This document shows positions 17,071-27,379 of a stretch of 64,000 bases of DNA, piece by piece (within the stretch, counting starts at the first letter, position 1; every line of letters begins with the position of its first letter). A program made the position numbers and the translations under genes. The stretch is taken from positions 1-64,000 of the forward strand of contig CAJIZZ010000009.1 in assembly GCA_905181945.1 (NCBI GenBank), given 5' to 3'. The notes under the pieces were generated by a model. It saw only the letters and a program-made list of their open reading frames with translations, did not search any database and was not told where the DNA came from. Origin of the DNA: an uncultured Porticoccus sp. (GTDB taxonomy: Bacteria > Pseudomonadota > Gammaproteobacteria > Pseudomonadales > Porticoccaceae).

Positions 17071-18087
17071 ATGCAAGCAGTCGTATTAACAAGCACTAAT
17101 GGCCCCAGCTGTCTGAAAATCAAAGAGGTAGAAACCCCATCTCCTATGCCTGGAGAAGTACGAATAAAGTTGGTTGCATCAGCGCTCAATCGACGCGACT
17201 ACTGGATGACACGAGGCGGTTATCCAGGAACACAGGTGCCTTGCATACCAGGTTCTGATGGAGCAGGGATAATAGATAAAATAGGCGAGGGTGTTAATTC
17301 AAGCTTAATTGGTAAAGAAGTTATTCTGTACCCGGCTAGGGCATGGGGAGAAAATGAAGTTTATTATGGGCCTGATTTTCGTGTTCTTGGAATGCCTGAT
17401 CAGGGCACCTTTGCAGAATTTATTTGCTCCCCCGCAGGAGATGTTCATGCTAAACCAGAACACTTAAACTGGCAGCAAGCTGCAGCTATACCACTTGCTG
17501 GACTTACAGCATGGAGAGCAGTGGTCACACAGGCTGAAATACATTTAGGTCAAAAGGTTTTAGTCACTGGGGCAGGCGGCGGCGTGTCTACGTTTGCCAT
17601 ATTATGGTGCCTGCATCTTGGCGCAGAAGTTTATGTCAGCAGTGGTAGTGCAGAAAAAATTGATGCCGCTAAAGCGCTGGGGGCTACTGGAGCTGAAAAT
17701 TACCAAGATCCGGATTGCTATAAAAAATTACACGAACAATCTGGAGGCTTTAATGCCGTTATTGACAGCGCTGCAGGCGATGCATTAAATAGCGTGCTAA
17801 GCACTCTTCTCCCTGGTGGACGATATGTTTTCTTCGGATCCACGGCCGGTGGACCTCCTGATGGTCTTCCGATGGGCAAACTTTTTTTTAACCATATTCG
17901 TATTCAAGGAACAACCATGGGCAGTAATACTGAGTTCAAAAACATGGTACATTTCCTCAATAGCAATAAGATTAAGCCAGTAATTGATTCTGCATACCCT
18001 TTATCAAAGGCTATTGAAGCGCACATGCAAATGGAAGTATTTGGGCATACGGGTAAAATTATTCTACTCAACGATGCAGTAGGCTGA
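17071..18087 (+). CDS. Zinc-type alcohol dehydrogenase-like / NADPH:quinone oxidoreductase family protein
   Basis: A 338-residue medium-chain dehydrogenase/reductase. The N-terminal GroES-like domain has SALNRRDYWMTRGGYPG and PGSDGAGIIDKIGEGV. The Rossmann domain has VTGAGGGVSTFAI, the dinucleotide-binding turn. The cysteines of the structural zinc are absent and the usual catalytic-zinc ligands are not evident, so a quinone or enone reductase activity is more likely than alcohol oxidation. The exact substrate is unknown. A GGA lies 9 nt before the ATG. It is divergent from the protease gene; xseB follows 60 nt downstream. Confidence 0.85.
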   Translation: MQAVVLTSTNGPSCLKIKEVETPSPMPGEVRIKLVASALNRRDYWMTRGGYPGTQVPCIPGSDGAGIIDKIGEGVNSSLIGKEVILYPARAWGENEVYYGPDFRVLGMPDQGTFAEFICSPAGDVHAKPEHLNWQQAAAIPLAGLTAWRAVVTQAEIHLGQKVLVTGAGGGVSTFAILWCLHLGAEVYVSSGSAEKIDAAKALGATGAENYQDPDCYKKLHEQSGGFNAVIDSAAGDALNSVLSTLLPGGRYVFFGSTAGGPPDGLPMGKLFFNHIRIQGTTMGSNTEFKNMVHFLNSNKIKPVIDSAYPLSKAIEAHMQMEVFGHTGKIILLNDAVG

Positions 18088-18147
18088 CAATTGACTATGT
18101 GTATTAGCTCAGCCACTGCTGCTAATTATATTTTGGAGGACGGCAAA

Positions 18148-18381
18148 GTGAAAGAATCAAAACAACCTATTGATTTTGAAAAAAAAATCAACGAACTAGA
18201 AAAAATAGTAAAAAATATGGAAGAAGGATCCCTAAATCTCGAAGACTCACTAAAATTTTTTGAAGATGGGATTAAAATAACTCGGGAATGCCAGCAGGCA
18301 TTGAAAGATGCAGAATTGAAGGTTGAGATGCTAACTATGGGATCAGGCAAGCTTGAAGCATTTGAGCCTGAGGATAACTAA
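18148..18381 (+). CDS. xseB: Exodeoxyribonuclease VII small subunit
   Basis: XseB is the small helical subunit of exonuclease VII, which degrades single-stranded DNA; the large subunit XseA is not in this window. The 77-residue protein has the conserved DFEKKINELEKIVKNMEEGSL and SLKFFEDGIKITRECQQAL. The start is GTG at 18148, with TTGGAGGA 8 nt upstream; a longer frame from 18091 is not supported. Its TAA overlaps the ispA ATG by one base, so the two are coupled. The order xseB-ispA-dxs is widely conserved in proteobacteria. Confidence 0.94.
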   Translation: MKESKQPIDFEKKINELEKIVKNMEEGSLNLEDSLKFFEDGIKITRECQQALKDAELKVEMLTMGSGKLEAFEPEDN

Positions 18382-19274
18382 TGAGTAACAAGTCTTTTGC
18401 TGATTTTTTGCACTCTTGCCAACAACGAATCGAGCAAAAACTAACTGTCCTTCTGCCTGAAAAAACAGACTCCAGCAATCTGTTGCATGAAGCAATTCGA
18501 TACAGCGTTTTAAATGGTGGTAAGCGTTTACGTCCGGCATTGTCTTATGCTACAGCAGAAGCTTTGGGTGGAGTAACTGAAGACACCGACTTAGTATCTA
18601 TGTCTGTAGAGCTAATTCATGCCTATTCACTCATACATGACGATCTACCATCTATGGACAATGACGCCCTAAGAAGAAATAAACCTACTTGTCATGTTGT
18701 TTTCGGTGAAGCAATCGCAATCCTAGCCGGAGACGCTTTGCAAGCAATGGCATTTGAACAACTCACCAAATTTGATAAAGTTCCCCCTAAAACATCACTT
18801 CAACTGATCGCCTGCCTTGCAAAAGCAGCAGGGGCAGACGGGATGGTTAAAGGGCAAGTCATAGACATATCCTCTGTTAATCAAACATTGACCCTAGAGG
18901 AGCTGGAACTCATGCATCATAAAAAAACTGGTGCGATGATTCATGCTAGCATCATGATGAGCGCACTATCTGCTGGTCTTTCAAATCCATCTGAACTTAC
19001 AGCTCTTAATGCTTACGGCCTATCTATTGGTCTAGCCTTTCAAGTTCAGGACGATATTCTTGATGTTGTCGGAGACACTAAGGCAATAGGGAAAATAGCA
19101 GGTGCGGATGAGGCGTTAAACAAAGCTACCTATGTCCAACTTCTTGGTTTGGATGGAGCCAGAGAAAAAGCCACTCAATTACATACATCAGCAATAAACG
19201 CATTATCAGTTTTTGATGAAAATGCGCAACATCTGAGAGAAGTAGCTGACTATATTATCAGCCGAAAGTACTAA
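18381..19274 (+). CDS. ispA: Farnesyl diphosphate synthase (geranyltranstransferase)
   Basis: IspA condenses isopentenyl diphosphate with dimethylallyl and geranyl diphosphate to make farnesyl diphosphate, the precursor of undecaprenyl phosphate and quinone chains. The 297-residue protein has the first Asp-rich motif DDLPSMDND (87-95), NGGKRLRP (45-52) for diphosphate binding, and the second motif QVQDDILD. The length is normal. Translation is coupled to xseB (TAATG), and dxs, which supplies its precursors, lies 87 nt downstream. Confidence 0.96.
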   Translation: MSNKSFADFLHSCQQRIEQKLTVLLPEKTDSSNLLHEAIRYSVLNGGKRLRPALSYATAEALGGVTEDTDLVSMSVELIHAYSLIHDDLPSMDNDALRRNKPTCHVVFGEAIAILAGDALQAMAFEQLTKFDKVPPKTSLQLIACLAKAAGADGMVKGQVIDISSVNQTLTLEELELMHHKKTGAMIHASIMMSALSAGLSNPSELTALNAYGLSIGLAFQVQDDILDVVGDTKAIGKIAGADEALNKATYVQLLGLDGAREKATQLHTSAINALSVFDENAQHLREVADYIISRKY

Positions 19275-19361
19275 AAGTATTTTAAATTTAAAAATCAAAC
19301 TCGCAGCACTTAAATATAAATTTTGGTGTAGTATTACATCTCAATTTCGGATACCAAATAG

Positions 19362-21263
19362 ATGGCACAAACCTTTAACAATATACCTCTGATTCGACCA
19401 GTAACTCCACTACTCGACAGCATTAACGATCCTTCTGACTTAAGGGGGCTCACGTCGGAACAGCTATTGATATTAGCAGATGAATTAAGAGGTTATCTGC
19501 TATTTAGCGTGGGGCATAGTGGTGGGCATTTTGGCGCTGGACTGGGCACCATTGAGTTAACGATTGCTCTACATTATGTCTTCAATACGCCGGATGATAA
19601 GCTTGTCTGGGATGTTGGACACCAAGCATATCCACACAAAATCCTAACTGGTCGTAGAGAAGAGATACTTTCTGTGCGCAAGGCCAAGGGCTTATCGCCT
19701 TTTCCAAACAGAGAAGAAAGCACTTATGATGCTTTTGGCGCAGGTCACTCAAGCACCTCCATTAGTGCCGCACTGGGTATGGCTCTCGCCTTCAAGCTTA
19801 ATAGCGACACAAAAAAAACTGTCGCCATTATCGGTGATGGTGCTATGACAGCAGGTATGGCATTTGAAGCACTTAATCATACCGCTCATACCGATGCTGA
19901 CCTATTAGTTATCTTGAACGATAACAATATGTCCATCTCACATAATGTAGGAGGTCTCGCTACCTACTTCTCTAAGATATGGTCTAGTCGTTTCTATAAT
20001 ACAATACGCGAAGGAGGCAAAAAAGTTCTGCGAGCGGTACCTGCAGCTTCAGCTTTTGTTAAAAAAACTGAAGTACACTTGAAGGCAATGGTTGCTCCAG
20101 GAATTGTTTTTGAGGAACTCGGGTTTAATTATATAGGGCCCATAGATGGCCATGATGTCCCTCTTTTAATAAAAACATTAAGCAATCTAAAAGCCCTTTC
20201 AAGCCCAATTCTTTTACATACAATCACACAAAAAGGTAAAGGATTTGGACCAGCAGAATCAGATCCTGTTGGCTACCATGCATTAAATAAAATTGAGCCA
20301 AATGTAACTGCTCCCGAAGAAAAAATCTCAACAAAGCCGCCAAAAAAGAAATATCAGCAAATTTTTGGTGACTGGCTGTGCGACATGGCAGCTGAAGATC
20401 CCCTACTTATAGCAATTACACCAGCTATGTGTGAGGGTTCAGGGATGGTTGAATTTTCTCAACGCTACCCAGATCGCTTCCATGATGTTGCTATAGCCGA
20501 ACAACATGCCATTACTTTAGCTGCAGGCCTTGCCTGCGAAAACACAAAGCCTGTAGTTGCAATTTATTCTACTTTCTTGCAACGAGCCTATGATCAGCTC
20601 GTTCATGATGTGGCACTGCAGAATCTTAATGTTTTATTTGCTATAGACCGTGCTGGTCTTGTTGGTGAAGACGGGGCGAGTCATGCAGGGAGTTTTGATA
20701 TCACTTTTCTCCGTTGCATTCCGAATTTAATCATAATGACTCCTTCCAATGAAAATGAAACACGCCAAATGCTTTACACTGGATTTTCTCACAATGGTCC
20801 TGCTGCTGTTCGGTATCCTCGTGGAACAGGCCCAGGAATAGAAATAATTCAAAAAATGACGGCCCTACCTATCGGTAAGGGTAAAATAGTCAGGGAAGGA
20901 AAGCAGCTAGCGATCTTAAATTTTGGAGCTTTACTGGAAACCGCAAGATTGGTCGGAGAGGAGCTGAATGCCACCGTTGCAGATATGCGCTTTGTTAAGC
21001 CATTAGATGCCGCGCTTATAGAAAAACTATCGTCAGAAAATATACTGCTAGTCACAGTTGAGGACAATGCAGTTTTTGGTGGAGCTGGAAGTGCTGTAAG
21101 CGAATGCCTGGCATGCTTAGGTCTTACTACACACGTGTTGCACCTAGGCCTTCCTGACAAATTTATAACTCATGGAAGCCGCGAATATCAACTAGATCTA
21201 GCTGGCTTAGATCAACTAAGTATGAAGCTTTCAATTCAAACTAAACTAAAAGCACTCAATTAA
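19362..21263 (+). CDS. dxs: 1-deoxy-D-xylulose-5-phosphate synthase
   Basis: Dxs joins pyruvate and glyceraldehyde 3-phosphate in a thiamine diphosphate-dependent reaction, the first step of the MEP isoprenoid pathway. The 633-residue protein contains the N-terminal [16 protein letters not shown] and [14 protein letters not shown], the ThDP/Mg motif [16 protein letters not shown]...NDNNMSIS, and the transketolase-type [17 protein letters not shown] with the catalytic Glu. Length and domain order are complete. There is no clear ribosome binding site before the ATG. The gene lies downstream of ispA in the same direction. Confidence 0.97.
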   Translation: MAQTFNNIPLIRPVTPLLDSINDPSDLRGLTSEQLLILADELRGYLLFSVGHSGGHFGAGLGTIELTIALHYVFNTPDDKLVWDVGHQAYPHKILTGRREEILSVRKAKGLSPFPNREESTYDAFGAGHSSTSISAALGMALAFKLNSDTKKTVAIIGDGAMTAGMAFEALNHTAHTDADLLVILNDNNMSISHNVGGLATYFSKIWSSRFYNTIREGGKKVLRAVPAASAFVKKTEVHLKAMVAPGIVFEELGFNYIGPIDGHDVPLLIKTLSNLKALSSPILLHTITQKGKGFGPAESDPVGYHALNKIEPNVTAPEEKISTKPPKKKYQQIFGDWLCDMAAEDPLLIAITPAMCEGSGMVEFSQRYPDRFHDVAIAEQHAITLAAGLACENTKPVVAIYSTFLQRAYDQLVHDVALQNLNVLFAIDRAGLVGEDGASHAGSFDITFLRCIPNLIIMTPSNENETRQMLYTGFSHNGPAAVRYPRGTGPGIEIIQKMTALPIGKGKIVREGKQLAILNFGALLETARLVGEELNATVADMRFVKPLDAALIEKLSSENILLVTVEDNAVFGGAGSAVSECLACLGLTTHVLHLGLPDKFITHGSREYQLDLAGLDQLSMKLSIQTKLKALN

Positions 21264-21286
21264 AAGACTCACAGAGTGCTCTAACT

Positions 21287-23455
21287 TTAAGAAAAGCCTC
21301 TACCGAATGGTGGTAAATCAGCCAACAGTTGCTTACCATAGCGCCTGGTGATGATTCGTCGATCCAAAATGGTAATCCTACCTGTGTCTTTCTCTGTGCG
21401 AATCAATCTACCACATGCCTGATGTAATCGAATAGATGCCTCAGGCAACATTAAATCCATAAATGGATTGCCCCCCTTCCCTTCTATCCATTCAGATACT
21501 GTTGAATAAATAGGATCATCTGGAACTGAGAAAGGTATCTTGGCAATAATAACATGTCGACAATAACTGCCAGGAAAATCCATGCCCTCAGAAAAACTTG
21601 CTAAGCCAAAAATAACACTACCTTCCCCTTCATCAATAGCTAGTTTATGCCGGCGTACAATTTCTTGATGTCCGTACTGTCCTTGAGTCAGGACAATTTT
21701 TCTATATTCTGATGGTAGCCCTTCTGACACCAAATCCATCTGTCGGCGAGAAGAAAAAAGAACTAAAGTCCCTTCATTCCAATCAATTAATTCTGGCATC
21801 TTTTTAATCAACGCATTCGTATGGCCAGCTGAATCACTTGGGTCAACACCGATATCTGGGATCAACAAAACCCCTGCAGTAGCAAAATCAAAAGCCCCTT
21901 CTACCGCTACGCACTCTGTCTGAGCTGGTAGCCCAGTGCGCTGCTTAAAATTATTAAAACTACTTAATGTTCTTAGTGTAGCTGATGTAAGTATAGCGCC
22001 GTAACACTGCTTCCATAAATTTGCATGAAAAATACCTCCAGCATCTGTTGGTGATGCAGACAAGCAGATATCCAAATTACCCAAATTTGATTGCTCAAGC
22101 GAAATCCAGCGAGCACTAGGAGAGCGCTCAAGGTTATTCTTAAGCTTGCCGTCTTTCTTAGAACCAATATCAGTATTTGCGCTTTGTGCGTAGCTTTTCC
22201 ACAATCTCTGGACCGCCTCAACTCTACTCTGCCAAACTCCTACTTGCTGAAATAATTGCTCTAGATCTACTTGTGGAAGAGGGAAATGAGGCTCATCCAT
22301 AGCCTCTCCCAGACTATCCGACAATGTTTTAATTAAGGCAGCTAATGTATTGAATTCTTCTGACACATGCCCAGCAATCTCTCTTATCTCGCCTCCTGGG
22401 TCACCTCCGGGGAAACACCAAGAAGGTGTCTCATTATCCGTATTATTTAAAAATTTTTCGAAGATAGGATAACTTAATCCTAATAATGTTTCAGATGCCC
22501 CGGCCGCCTTACCTATTTTTTCTAGACGCTTCTGGATATCTGGGGTCTGCAAAAAAAGCGCCAATTTTCCAGCTATTTGCTTCTTGACTTGACCTAACCA
22601 ATTCATAGTATTTTTTAGACGGCACTGACTCGAGAAATGATTTAGCGCTGTCGCGCCTATTCGATGAGCCTCATCAAAAATATATATAGTGTCCTCGGGA
22701 GCAGGCAAAATTACCCCACCGCCCAAGGCTAAATCAGCCATCACTAAATCATGGTTGGCAACAATACATTCAGATTTCTCTAGCTCATCTCTGGCCTTGA
22801 AAAAACAGCACTCTGTAATATATCGACAACGCCTCCCTGTGCATTGGCGTCGATCTACTGTCAGCGGGCGCCAATCTACATCTTCCAAAACATCGGACCA
22901 GCTATCCCTGTCTCCCAGCCAACTACCTTCTTTCAGGGACTGATCCATAGCACGATAACTTTCTATGATATTAGCCGTTGGATTAAAAGTGATCTCATCC
23001 TCAAACAAAAATGCGCCGGCATCCTTTGCTTGCGCGGTATCAAGGCATTGCTCTAACTTAAGGGGGCAAAGATATCGCCCGCGACCTTTAACAAGACTAA
23101 CACTGTAGTCCCATCCTGCACTTTCCAATAACAAGGGGATGTCTTTATTAACCAACTGCTCTTGCAGCGCAACCGTTCCAGTAGCAATAACTACTTGTTT
23201 TCCTAGCAGCCTGGCCAAAGGGAGTGTCGATAACAAATAGGCAATTGTTTTGCCTGTCCCTGTGCCTGCTTCAACTACACAAATACCATCATCAGAAATT
23301 TTGCATCCTTCTTCATCCTGCTTAACGCTGCCTATGGTATTAGCGATAGCTGCGATCATTTGCTTTTGCCCAAGTCTTGGCTGCAAACTATTGCCCTCTA
23401 AAAACTGACGATAGCCTTGCTGAATCTCTTCTTTTATTGCGTCATCTATCGGCAT
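21287..23455 (-). CDS. DinG-family ATP-dependent DNA helicase (DinG/YoaA-like)
   Basis: A 722-residue XPD-like superfamily 2 helicase, 5'-3', with an iron-sulfur cluster. Walker A is EAGTGTGKT (about 62-70) and the DEAH box is IFDEAH. Between them lie RGRYLC and QCTGRRCRYITECC, whose cysteines should hold the 4Fe-4S cluster. The C-terminal helicase half has LFSSRRQMDLV, GLASFSEGMDFPG and HQACGRLIRT. Such enzymes resolve R-loops and damaged replication structures. DinG and YoaA cannot be separated with confidence here. It is convergent with dxs, 23 nt away. Confidence 0.92.
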   Translation of the reverse strand: MPIDDAIKEEIQQGYRQFLEGNSLQPRLGQKQMIAAIANTIGSVKQDEEGCKISDDGICVVEAGTGTGKTIAYLLSTLPLARLLGKQVVIATGTVALQEQLVNKDIPLLLESAGWDYSVSLVKGRGRYLCPLKLEQCLDTAQAKDAGAFLFEDEITFNPTANIIESYRAMDQSLKEGSWLGDRDSWSDVLEDVDWRPLTVDRRQCTGRRCRYITECCFFKARDELEKSECIVANHDLVMADLALGGGVILPAPEDTIYIFDEAHRIGATALNHFSSQCRLKNTMNWLGQVKKQIAGKLALFLQTPDIQKRLEKIGKAAGASETLLGLSYPIFEKFLNNTDNETPSWCFPGGDPGGEIREIAGHVSEEFNTLAALIKTLSDSLGEAMDEPHFPLPQVDLEQLFQQVGVWQSRVEAVQRLWKSYAQSANTDIGSKKDGKLKNNLERSPSARWISLEQSNLGNLDICLSASPTDAGGIFHANLWKQCYGAILTSATLRTLSSFNNFKQRTGLPAQTECVAVEGAFDFATAGVLLIPDIGVDPSDSAGHTNALIKKMPELIDWNEGTLVLFSSRRQMDLVSEGLPSEYRKIVLTQGQYGHQEIVRRHKLAIDEGEGSVIFGLASFSEGMDFPGSYCRHVIIAKIPFSVPDDPIYSTVSEWIEGKGGNPFMDLMLPEASIRLHQACGRLIRTEKDTGRITILDRRIITRRYGKQLLADLPPFGRGFS

Positions 23456-23579
23456 TATGTTCCATTTGATCAGTAAATACAGGGATCAGAGAAGATTGTA
23501 ACAGTAGGGGTAGGGTCTCTAAAGGATTTTAAGTAAAAGTAAACCAGACCAACCTCTTGCGAGCAGAAAAGTAAGTTCT

Positions 23580-24731
23580 CTATAGGGATCCGCGGCGGGC
23601 TATTTTTTGAGAAACAGGATTTGCATACATTTCGAGAACAATTTTTTGAGCCTCAGGGGCAATAGAATTGATGCGTTGATTAAACTCATGAGTTATTTTC
23701 ACCCAATCGCAATCAATCTCTGTAAGCATAATGTCAGTTTCGTTAGTGGACTTATATAATTTATAGTATGCCAATAAGTTGGTGGCATGCAGCTTGTAAT
23801 TACTAATAATTTGCTGATCCATTGCAAGTGCTGCATCATCTGCAGACGTATAATCTGCCACCAGGGGTTCTCCAAAAGAAACATGCACTGCGCCTTTCCG
23901 GCCAACAATACCTTGATATATGCTAAAAAAATCTTCATGTTCATTTTTTTCATAGCTGCCGTTTGTTCTTTTTTCTAGGAGCTCCAGCCCTTTTTCTGCA
24001 TCAAGGGGGTCAAATTCATACGAAATAGCCACAGGAACCACATTAAGCTCTTGTAAAGCATTTCCAAAGGTTTGGTCTTTTTGCTTACTGAATGTCAGCA
24101 TTTTTAACAATGCAGGCTCTGTCTTATCCATGCCATTCTTTGCTCGACCTTCCCGTTGAGCAATCCATACTGAAGATTTATCTTCAGCTAACGAAGAACG
24201 AATGTACCGCGATAACTGCATTAACGCTGTCATCTTTTCACGTCTCCCTACAACTGATCGCTTAACAACAAAACTTTTATTCACTCGCGCCAGATCAGAT
24301 ACAAATTGTTTAGTTAAAAGATTGTCTCCTATCGCAATTCTTACACTGTCCCTACCATCGTCAAGCAAGGCTACATTAACGAAAGCAGGATCCATCGCTA
24401 TATCACGGTGATTGCTGATGAAGAGGTATGGTGTATTGCGGTCCAATTTTTCAAGACCGGTGACCGTTAAAACACTACCAATTTCTACTAATAGGTTACC
24501 GAAACTCTCTCTTATAGCACTATGAAGATGACTAACTGTTCGCATCTTTGAGAAAGAAGAGCGCAATGTATAAGAAATAACTGGGCGTACCAACCAAGGA
24601 GCCCAACGACGTAACCTTGGATACTTGATTGACAAAAGAGTGTCTATAAATTCTCGGTTCTTTGCCAGCCTAGACAAAACAGCAACCACCTCACTATCGT
24701 AATAGTGTCTGATATCATCAAATTCATTCAT
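23580..24731 (-). CDS. PlsC-like glycerol/phospholipid acyltransferase
   Basis: A 383-residue acyltransferase-family protein. The core begins at LFISNHRDIAMDPAFVN (about residues 103-119). This resembles the PlsC motif I, but the spacing from His to the downstream Asp is five residues rather than the usual four. VWIAQREGRAKNG fits the glycerophosphate-binding motif III (EGxR-like), and VVPVAISYEFDP the motif IV proline. No obvious membrane helix is present. It probably transfers acyl groups to a glycerolipid; the exact acceptor is unknown. It stands alone between a DinG-like helicase and pyrB on the same strand. Confidence 0.8.
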   Translation of the reverse strand: MNEFDDIRHYYDSEVVAVLSRLAKNREFIDTLLSIKYPRLRRWAPWLVRPVISYTLRSSFSKMRTVSHLHSAIRESFGNLLVEIGSVLTVTGLEKLDRNTPYLFISNHRDIAMDPAFVNVALLDDGRDSVRIAIGDNLLTKQFVSDLARVNKSFVVKRSVVGRREKMTALMQLSRYIRSSLAEDKSSVWIAQREGRAKNGMDKTEPALLKMLTFSKQKDQTFGNALQELNVVPVAISYEFDPLDAEKGLELLEKRTNGSYEKNEHEDFFSIYQGIVGRKGAVHVSFGEPLVADYTSADDAALAMDQQIISNYKLHATNLLAYYKLYKSTNETDIMLTEIDCDWVKITHEFNQRINSIAPEAQKIVLEMYANPVSQKIARRGSL

Positions 24732-24788
24732 AGTTAAAATGGCTTTTTTTATTAAATGGGAATTACTGCGGAACTTTCCTTGTGGAGG

Positions 24789-25820
24789 CTAACGGAGATT
24801 ATGCCAAGGCACATCAGACGAATTTTTTTCTACCAAATGAACCACATCAAGAGTCATGGCAAATAAGGCCATACGGACCAATAAACCATTATCCGTCTGA
24901 CGAAAAATGGCCAGACTTGGATTACCATCAAGATCTATATCCAGCTCATTCGCCTCCTCTCTGGAGTCCCTAGGCAATGGATGCATAATGACAGTATTGG
25001 GCTCACAGTGGGCGGTATAAATTGCTTGATTTAACCTAAATTTACCTCGGTATAAATCAGCCTCATCCTTGCTAGTAAATCGCTCTTCTTGAATTCTAGT
25101 TGAATAAACAATATCTACGTGGGATATACTGGATTCAATTTTTTCTGACTCTATTACAGATAAACCCTTACTTCTCATATCTTCTACAATGTTTTTTGGC
25201 ATAGCTAGGTCTTTAGGGGACACCAGTTGCACGGAAATATTGTTAAACAGCATCAACAATTTACTGAGAGAATGCACTGTCCTTCCATGCCTCAAATCAC
25301 CAATCATAGCGATGCGAAGCCCATCAATCTTTCGTCCCAAGCCCTTCAATTCTTTTTCAATTGTATATAAATCAAGCAATGCCTGGCTAGGGTGCTCATT
25401 GCTGCCATCGCCACCGTTTATGACTGGAACCCGGCTACTCTTTGCAAAATCTGCAACTGAATCAGGTTCAGGGTGCCGCATACAGATAATATCGCTGAAG
25501 CCGGACAATACTCTTGCTGTATCGTGCAAGGATTCTCCTTTTGCTAAAGCAGAAGACTCAAATCCAACAGTTTCCCTTACATCGCCACCCAAAAGATTAA
25601 AGGCACTACCGAAACTGATACGAGTTCTGGTGCTTGCCTCAAAAAACATGTTGCCAAGAATTGCCCCTTCTAGAACACGGGTTCTTTTTTGCCTCTGAGC
25701 GTAAGGCTCCATATGATTTGCCACATGAAAAATAGTATCAATATCAGCTCTTTCGAATTGACTAACAGAGAGAATACTTGCGCCTTCAAATTTCACTTTT
25801 CCCTCACAACTAATGCCCAT
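24789..25820 (-). CDS. pyrB: Aspartate carbamoyltransferase catalytic chain
   Basis: PyrB makes N-carbamoyl-L-aspartate from carbamoyl phosphate and aspartate in pyrimidine synthesis. The 343-residue protein has the carbamoyl-phosphate motif FFEASTRTRISF, the loop lysine in ALAKGESL, MRHPEPDSV, GDGSNEHPSQALLDLYTI and HPLPRDSR. It is some 30 residues longer than E. coli PyrB, partly through an acidic stretch after HPLPRDSR and a C-terminal tail. No pyrI or pyrC gene is adjacent, so it is not in the usual pyr operon here. No leader attenuator was recognised. Confidence 0.94.
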   Translation of the reverse strand: MGISCEGKVKFEGASILSVSQFERADIDTIFHVANHMEPYAQRQKRTRVLEGAILGNMFFEASTRTRISFGSAFNLLGGDVRETVGFESSALAKGESLHDTARVLSGFSDIICMRHPEPDSVADFAKSSRVPVINGGDGSNEHPSQALLDLYTIEKELKGLGRKIDGLRIAMIGDLRHGRTVHSLSKLLMLFNNISVQLVSPKDLAMPKNIVEDMRSKGLSVIESEKIESSISHVDIVYSTRIQEERFTSKDEADLYRGKFRLNQAIYTAHCEPNTVIMHPLPRDSREEANELDIDLDGNPSLAIFRQTDNGLLVRMALFAMTLDVVHLVEKNSSDVPWHNLR

Positions 25821-25863
25821 GTATACTTATTTTAGCGACTTTTCCGTATTCGAACCAGCATCT

Positions 25864-27291
25864 TTATTTGACGTGCAGTTCGCCCAGGATGTCTCGACCC
25901 CAATCTTTTAAAGACAGCAAAATATTGCAGTCTTGCTCTGAGAGCTTTTCTGCTGAAAGCAGTTCGTCTATCCTTGAGAAATAACTCTCCAAGGATAGCT
26001 GTCCCCCTACGATATCAGTTAATCTCTTGAGGCGCATATTTTTCCAAACAGTTTGCTCTTGCAAACTCAAAGAATCAGGATAATTTTTTGCCCTATAGAG
26101 GAATATTAATTCTTGGTAGCGTTTATCTCGAAAAAGTATGCTATTAGCTGTGAGTTCTTGGGGGGACGCCTCTCTCGCTATTGGCAGTAATTTTTTATCA
26201 GAATTATCAATGAATCCTTGATATAAAGACCTCTCAGGGTCATCGCTATTCTCAAACACACGCATAGCGTAAACTGCCTGCAATTTCGAGGCCAGATTAT
26301 TTTTTAATAGCAGTTGGAGATTACTCTCACACTGCTCAAGCGATATTCCTAAGCGTTTCGCGACTAAGCTATCTATCAGTTTAGCTGTGGCTACCACAGG
26401 ACATTTGTTGACCTCTATGGTTAAAACTGAAAGCTTTTCCTGGTCACTCTTTCGAAAAAATAAACGCTGATAGATCTCCTTTACTGAAAGCTCCAAAAGA
26501 GGCTCTAGATCGCCCATCAGATTAAAGCAGATAATAGAATTCTTGTTAGTGGGATGGAGTGCCAACGACAACATTAAAGTCGTATAATAGTTTTCCTTTG
26601 GAAGCTTTCCAGATACATGCAAGAATGGCTTGCGCTGACGAACATCAATCAGCTCCATCACCTTATCTTTAAATCGAAGCTGATATACATAATCATATAG
26701 TTTTGGTTGATTGGTCATCACTAGCTTAGCCACATTAATTGTAGCCAGTACATCAGACAAAGCATCGTGAGCAGACTCATGATCAATCCCGTTAGCCTGA
26801 GTCAAACTAGTCAGCTTAAAACAAGGGGAGCCGTCATTTTTAACTGGCCACTCAATTCCGTCTGGTCTCAACGCTCGAGATAGACGAAGTAGATTTAAAA
26901 TATCCCACCTAGAATTCCCATTTTCCCATTCTCGGGAATAAGGGTCATAAAAATTACGATAAAGGGTGTATCGAGTAAACTCATCATCAAATCCAATGCT
27001 GTTGTATCCGACCCCACATGTATTGGGAAAAGATAGCTCTTGAAGCACCTTTTGAATAAATTCTTTTTCTGGGATTCCTTTTTCTAAAGCTATCTGTGGG
27101 GTAATCCCTGTGACTAGACAAGCTTCAGGTGACGGCAATCGATCAATCGGAGGGTAACAATAAATAGTTAATGGCTCACCAATTACTTCTAACCTTTCAT
27201 TGGTTCTAATCCCAGCAAATTGTGATATGCCATCGCGACTTGGATCTAATCCAAATGTTTCATAATCATACCAGTAAAGACTATTGGCCAT
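25864..27291 (-). CDS. sbcB: Exodeoxyribonuclease I
   Basis: ExoI is a processive 3'-5' exonuclease on single-stranded DNA, used in mismatch repair and recombination. The 475-residue product begins YWYDYETFGLDPSRDGISQFAGIRT, the first DEDDh exonuclease motif (Asp and Glu of DYETFG). VGYNSIGFDDEFTRYTLYRNFYDPY is motif II, and ANGIDHESAHDALSDVLAT carries the His and Asp of motif III. The ATG at 27291 has AGGA 7 nt upstream; the longer frame adds 17 residues that do not belong to the family. It is the third minus-strand gene of a loosely spaced run with fumarase and pyrB. Confidence 0.96.
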   Translation of the reverse strand: MANSLYWYDYETFGLDPSRDGISQFAGIRTNERLEVIGEPLTIYCYPPIDRLPSPEACLVTGITPQIALEKGIPEKEFIQKVLQELSFPNTCGVGYNSIGFDDEFTRYTLYRNFYDPYSREWENGNSRWDILNLLRLSRALRPDGIEWPVKNDGSPCFKLTSLTQANGIDHESAHDALSDVLATINVAKLVMTNQPKLYDYVYQLRFKDKVMELIDVRQRKPFLHVSGKLPKENYYTTLMLSLALHPTNKNSIICFNLMGDLEPLLELSVKEIYQRLFFRKSDQEKLSVLTIEVNKCPVVATAKLIDSLVAKRLGISLEQCESNLQLLLKNNLASKLQAVYAMRVFENSDDPERSLYQGFIDNSDKKLLPIAREASPQELTANSILFRDKRYQELIFLYRAKNYPDSLSLQEQTVWKNMRLKRLTDIVGGQLSLESYFSRIDELLSAEKLSEQDCNILLSLKDWGRDILGELHVK

Positions 27292-27379
27292 GAAAATTCC
27301 TAGTTGTTCGCATAGAAAACCAAAAAAAACAGCGCCTATCAATAAACATTATTGTCAATAGAAGCTGGATCGGAATAAC

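Noticed and set aside
25189-25698. 169-residue plus-strand frame opposite pyrB
   Set aside because: Antisense to the conserved core of aspartate carbamoyltransferase; no ribosome binding site or motif.
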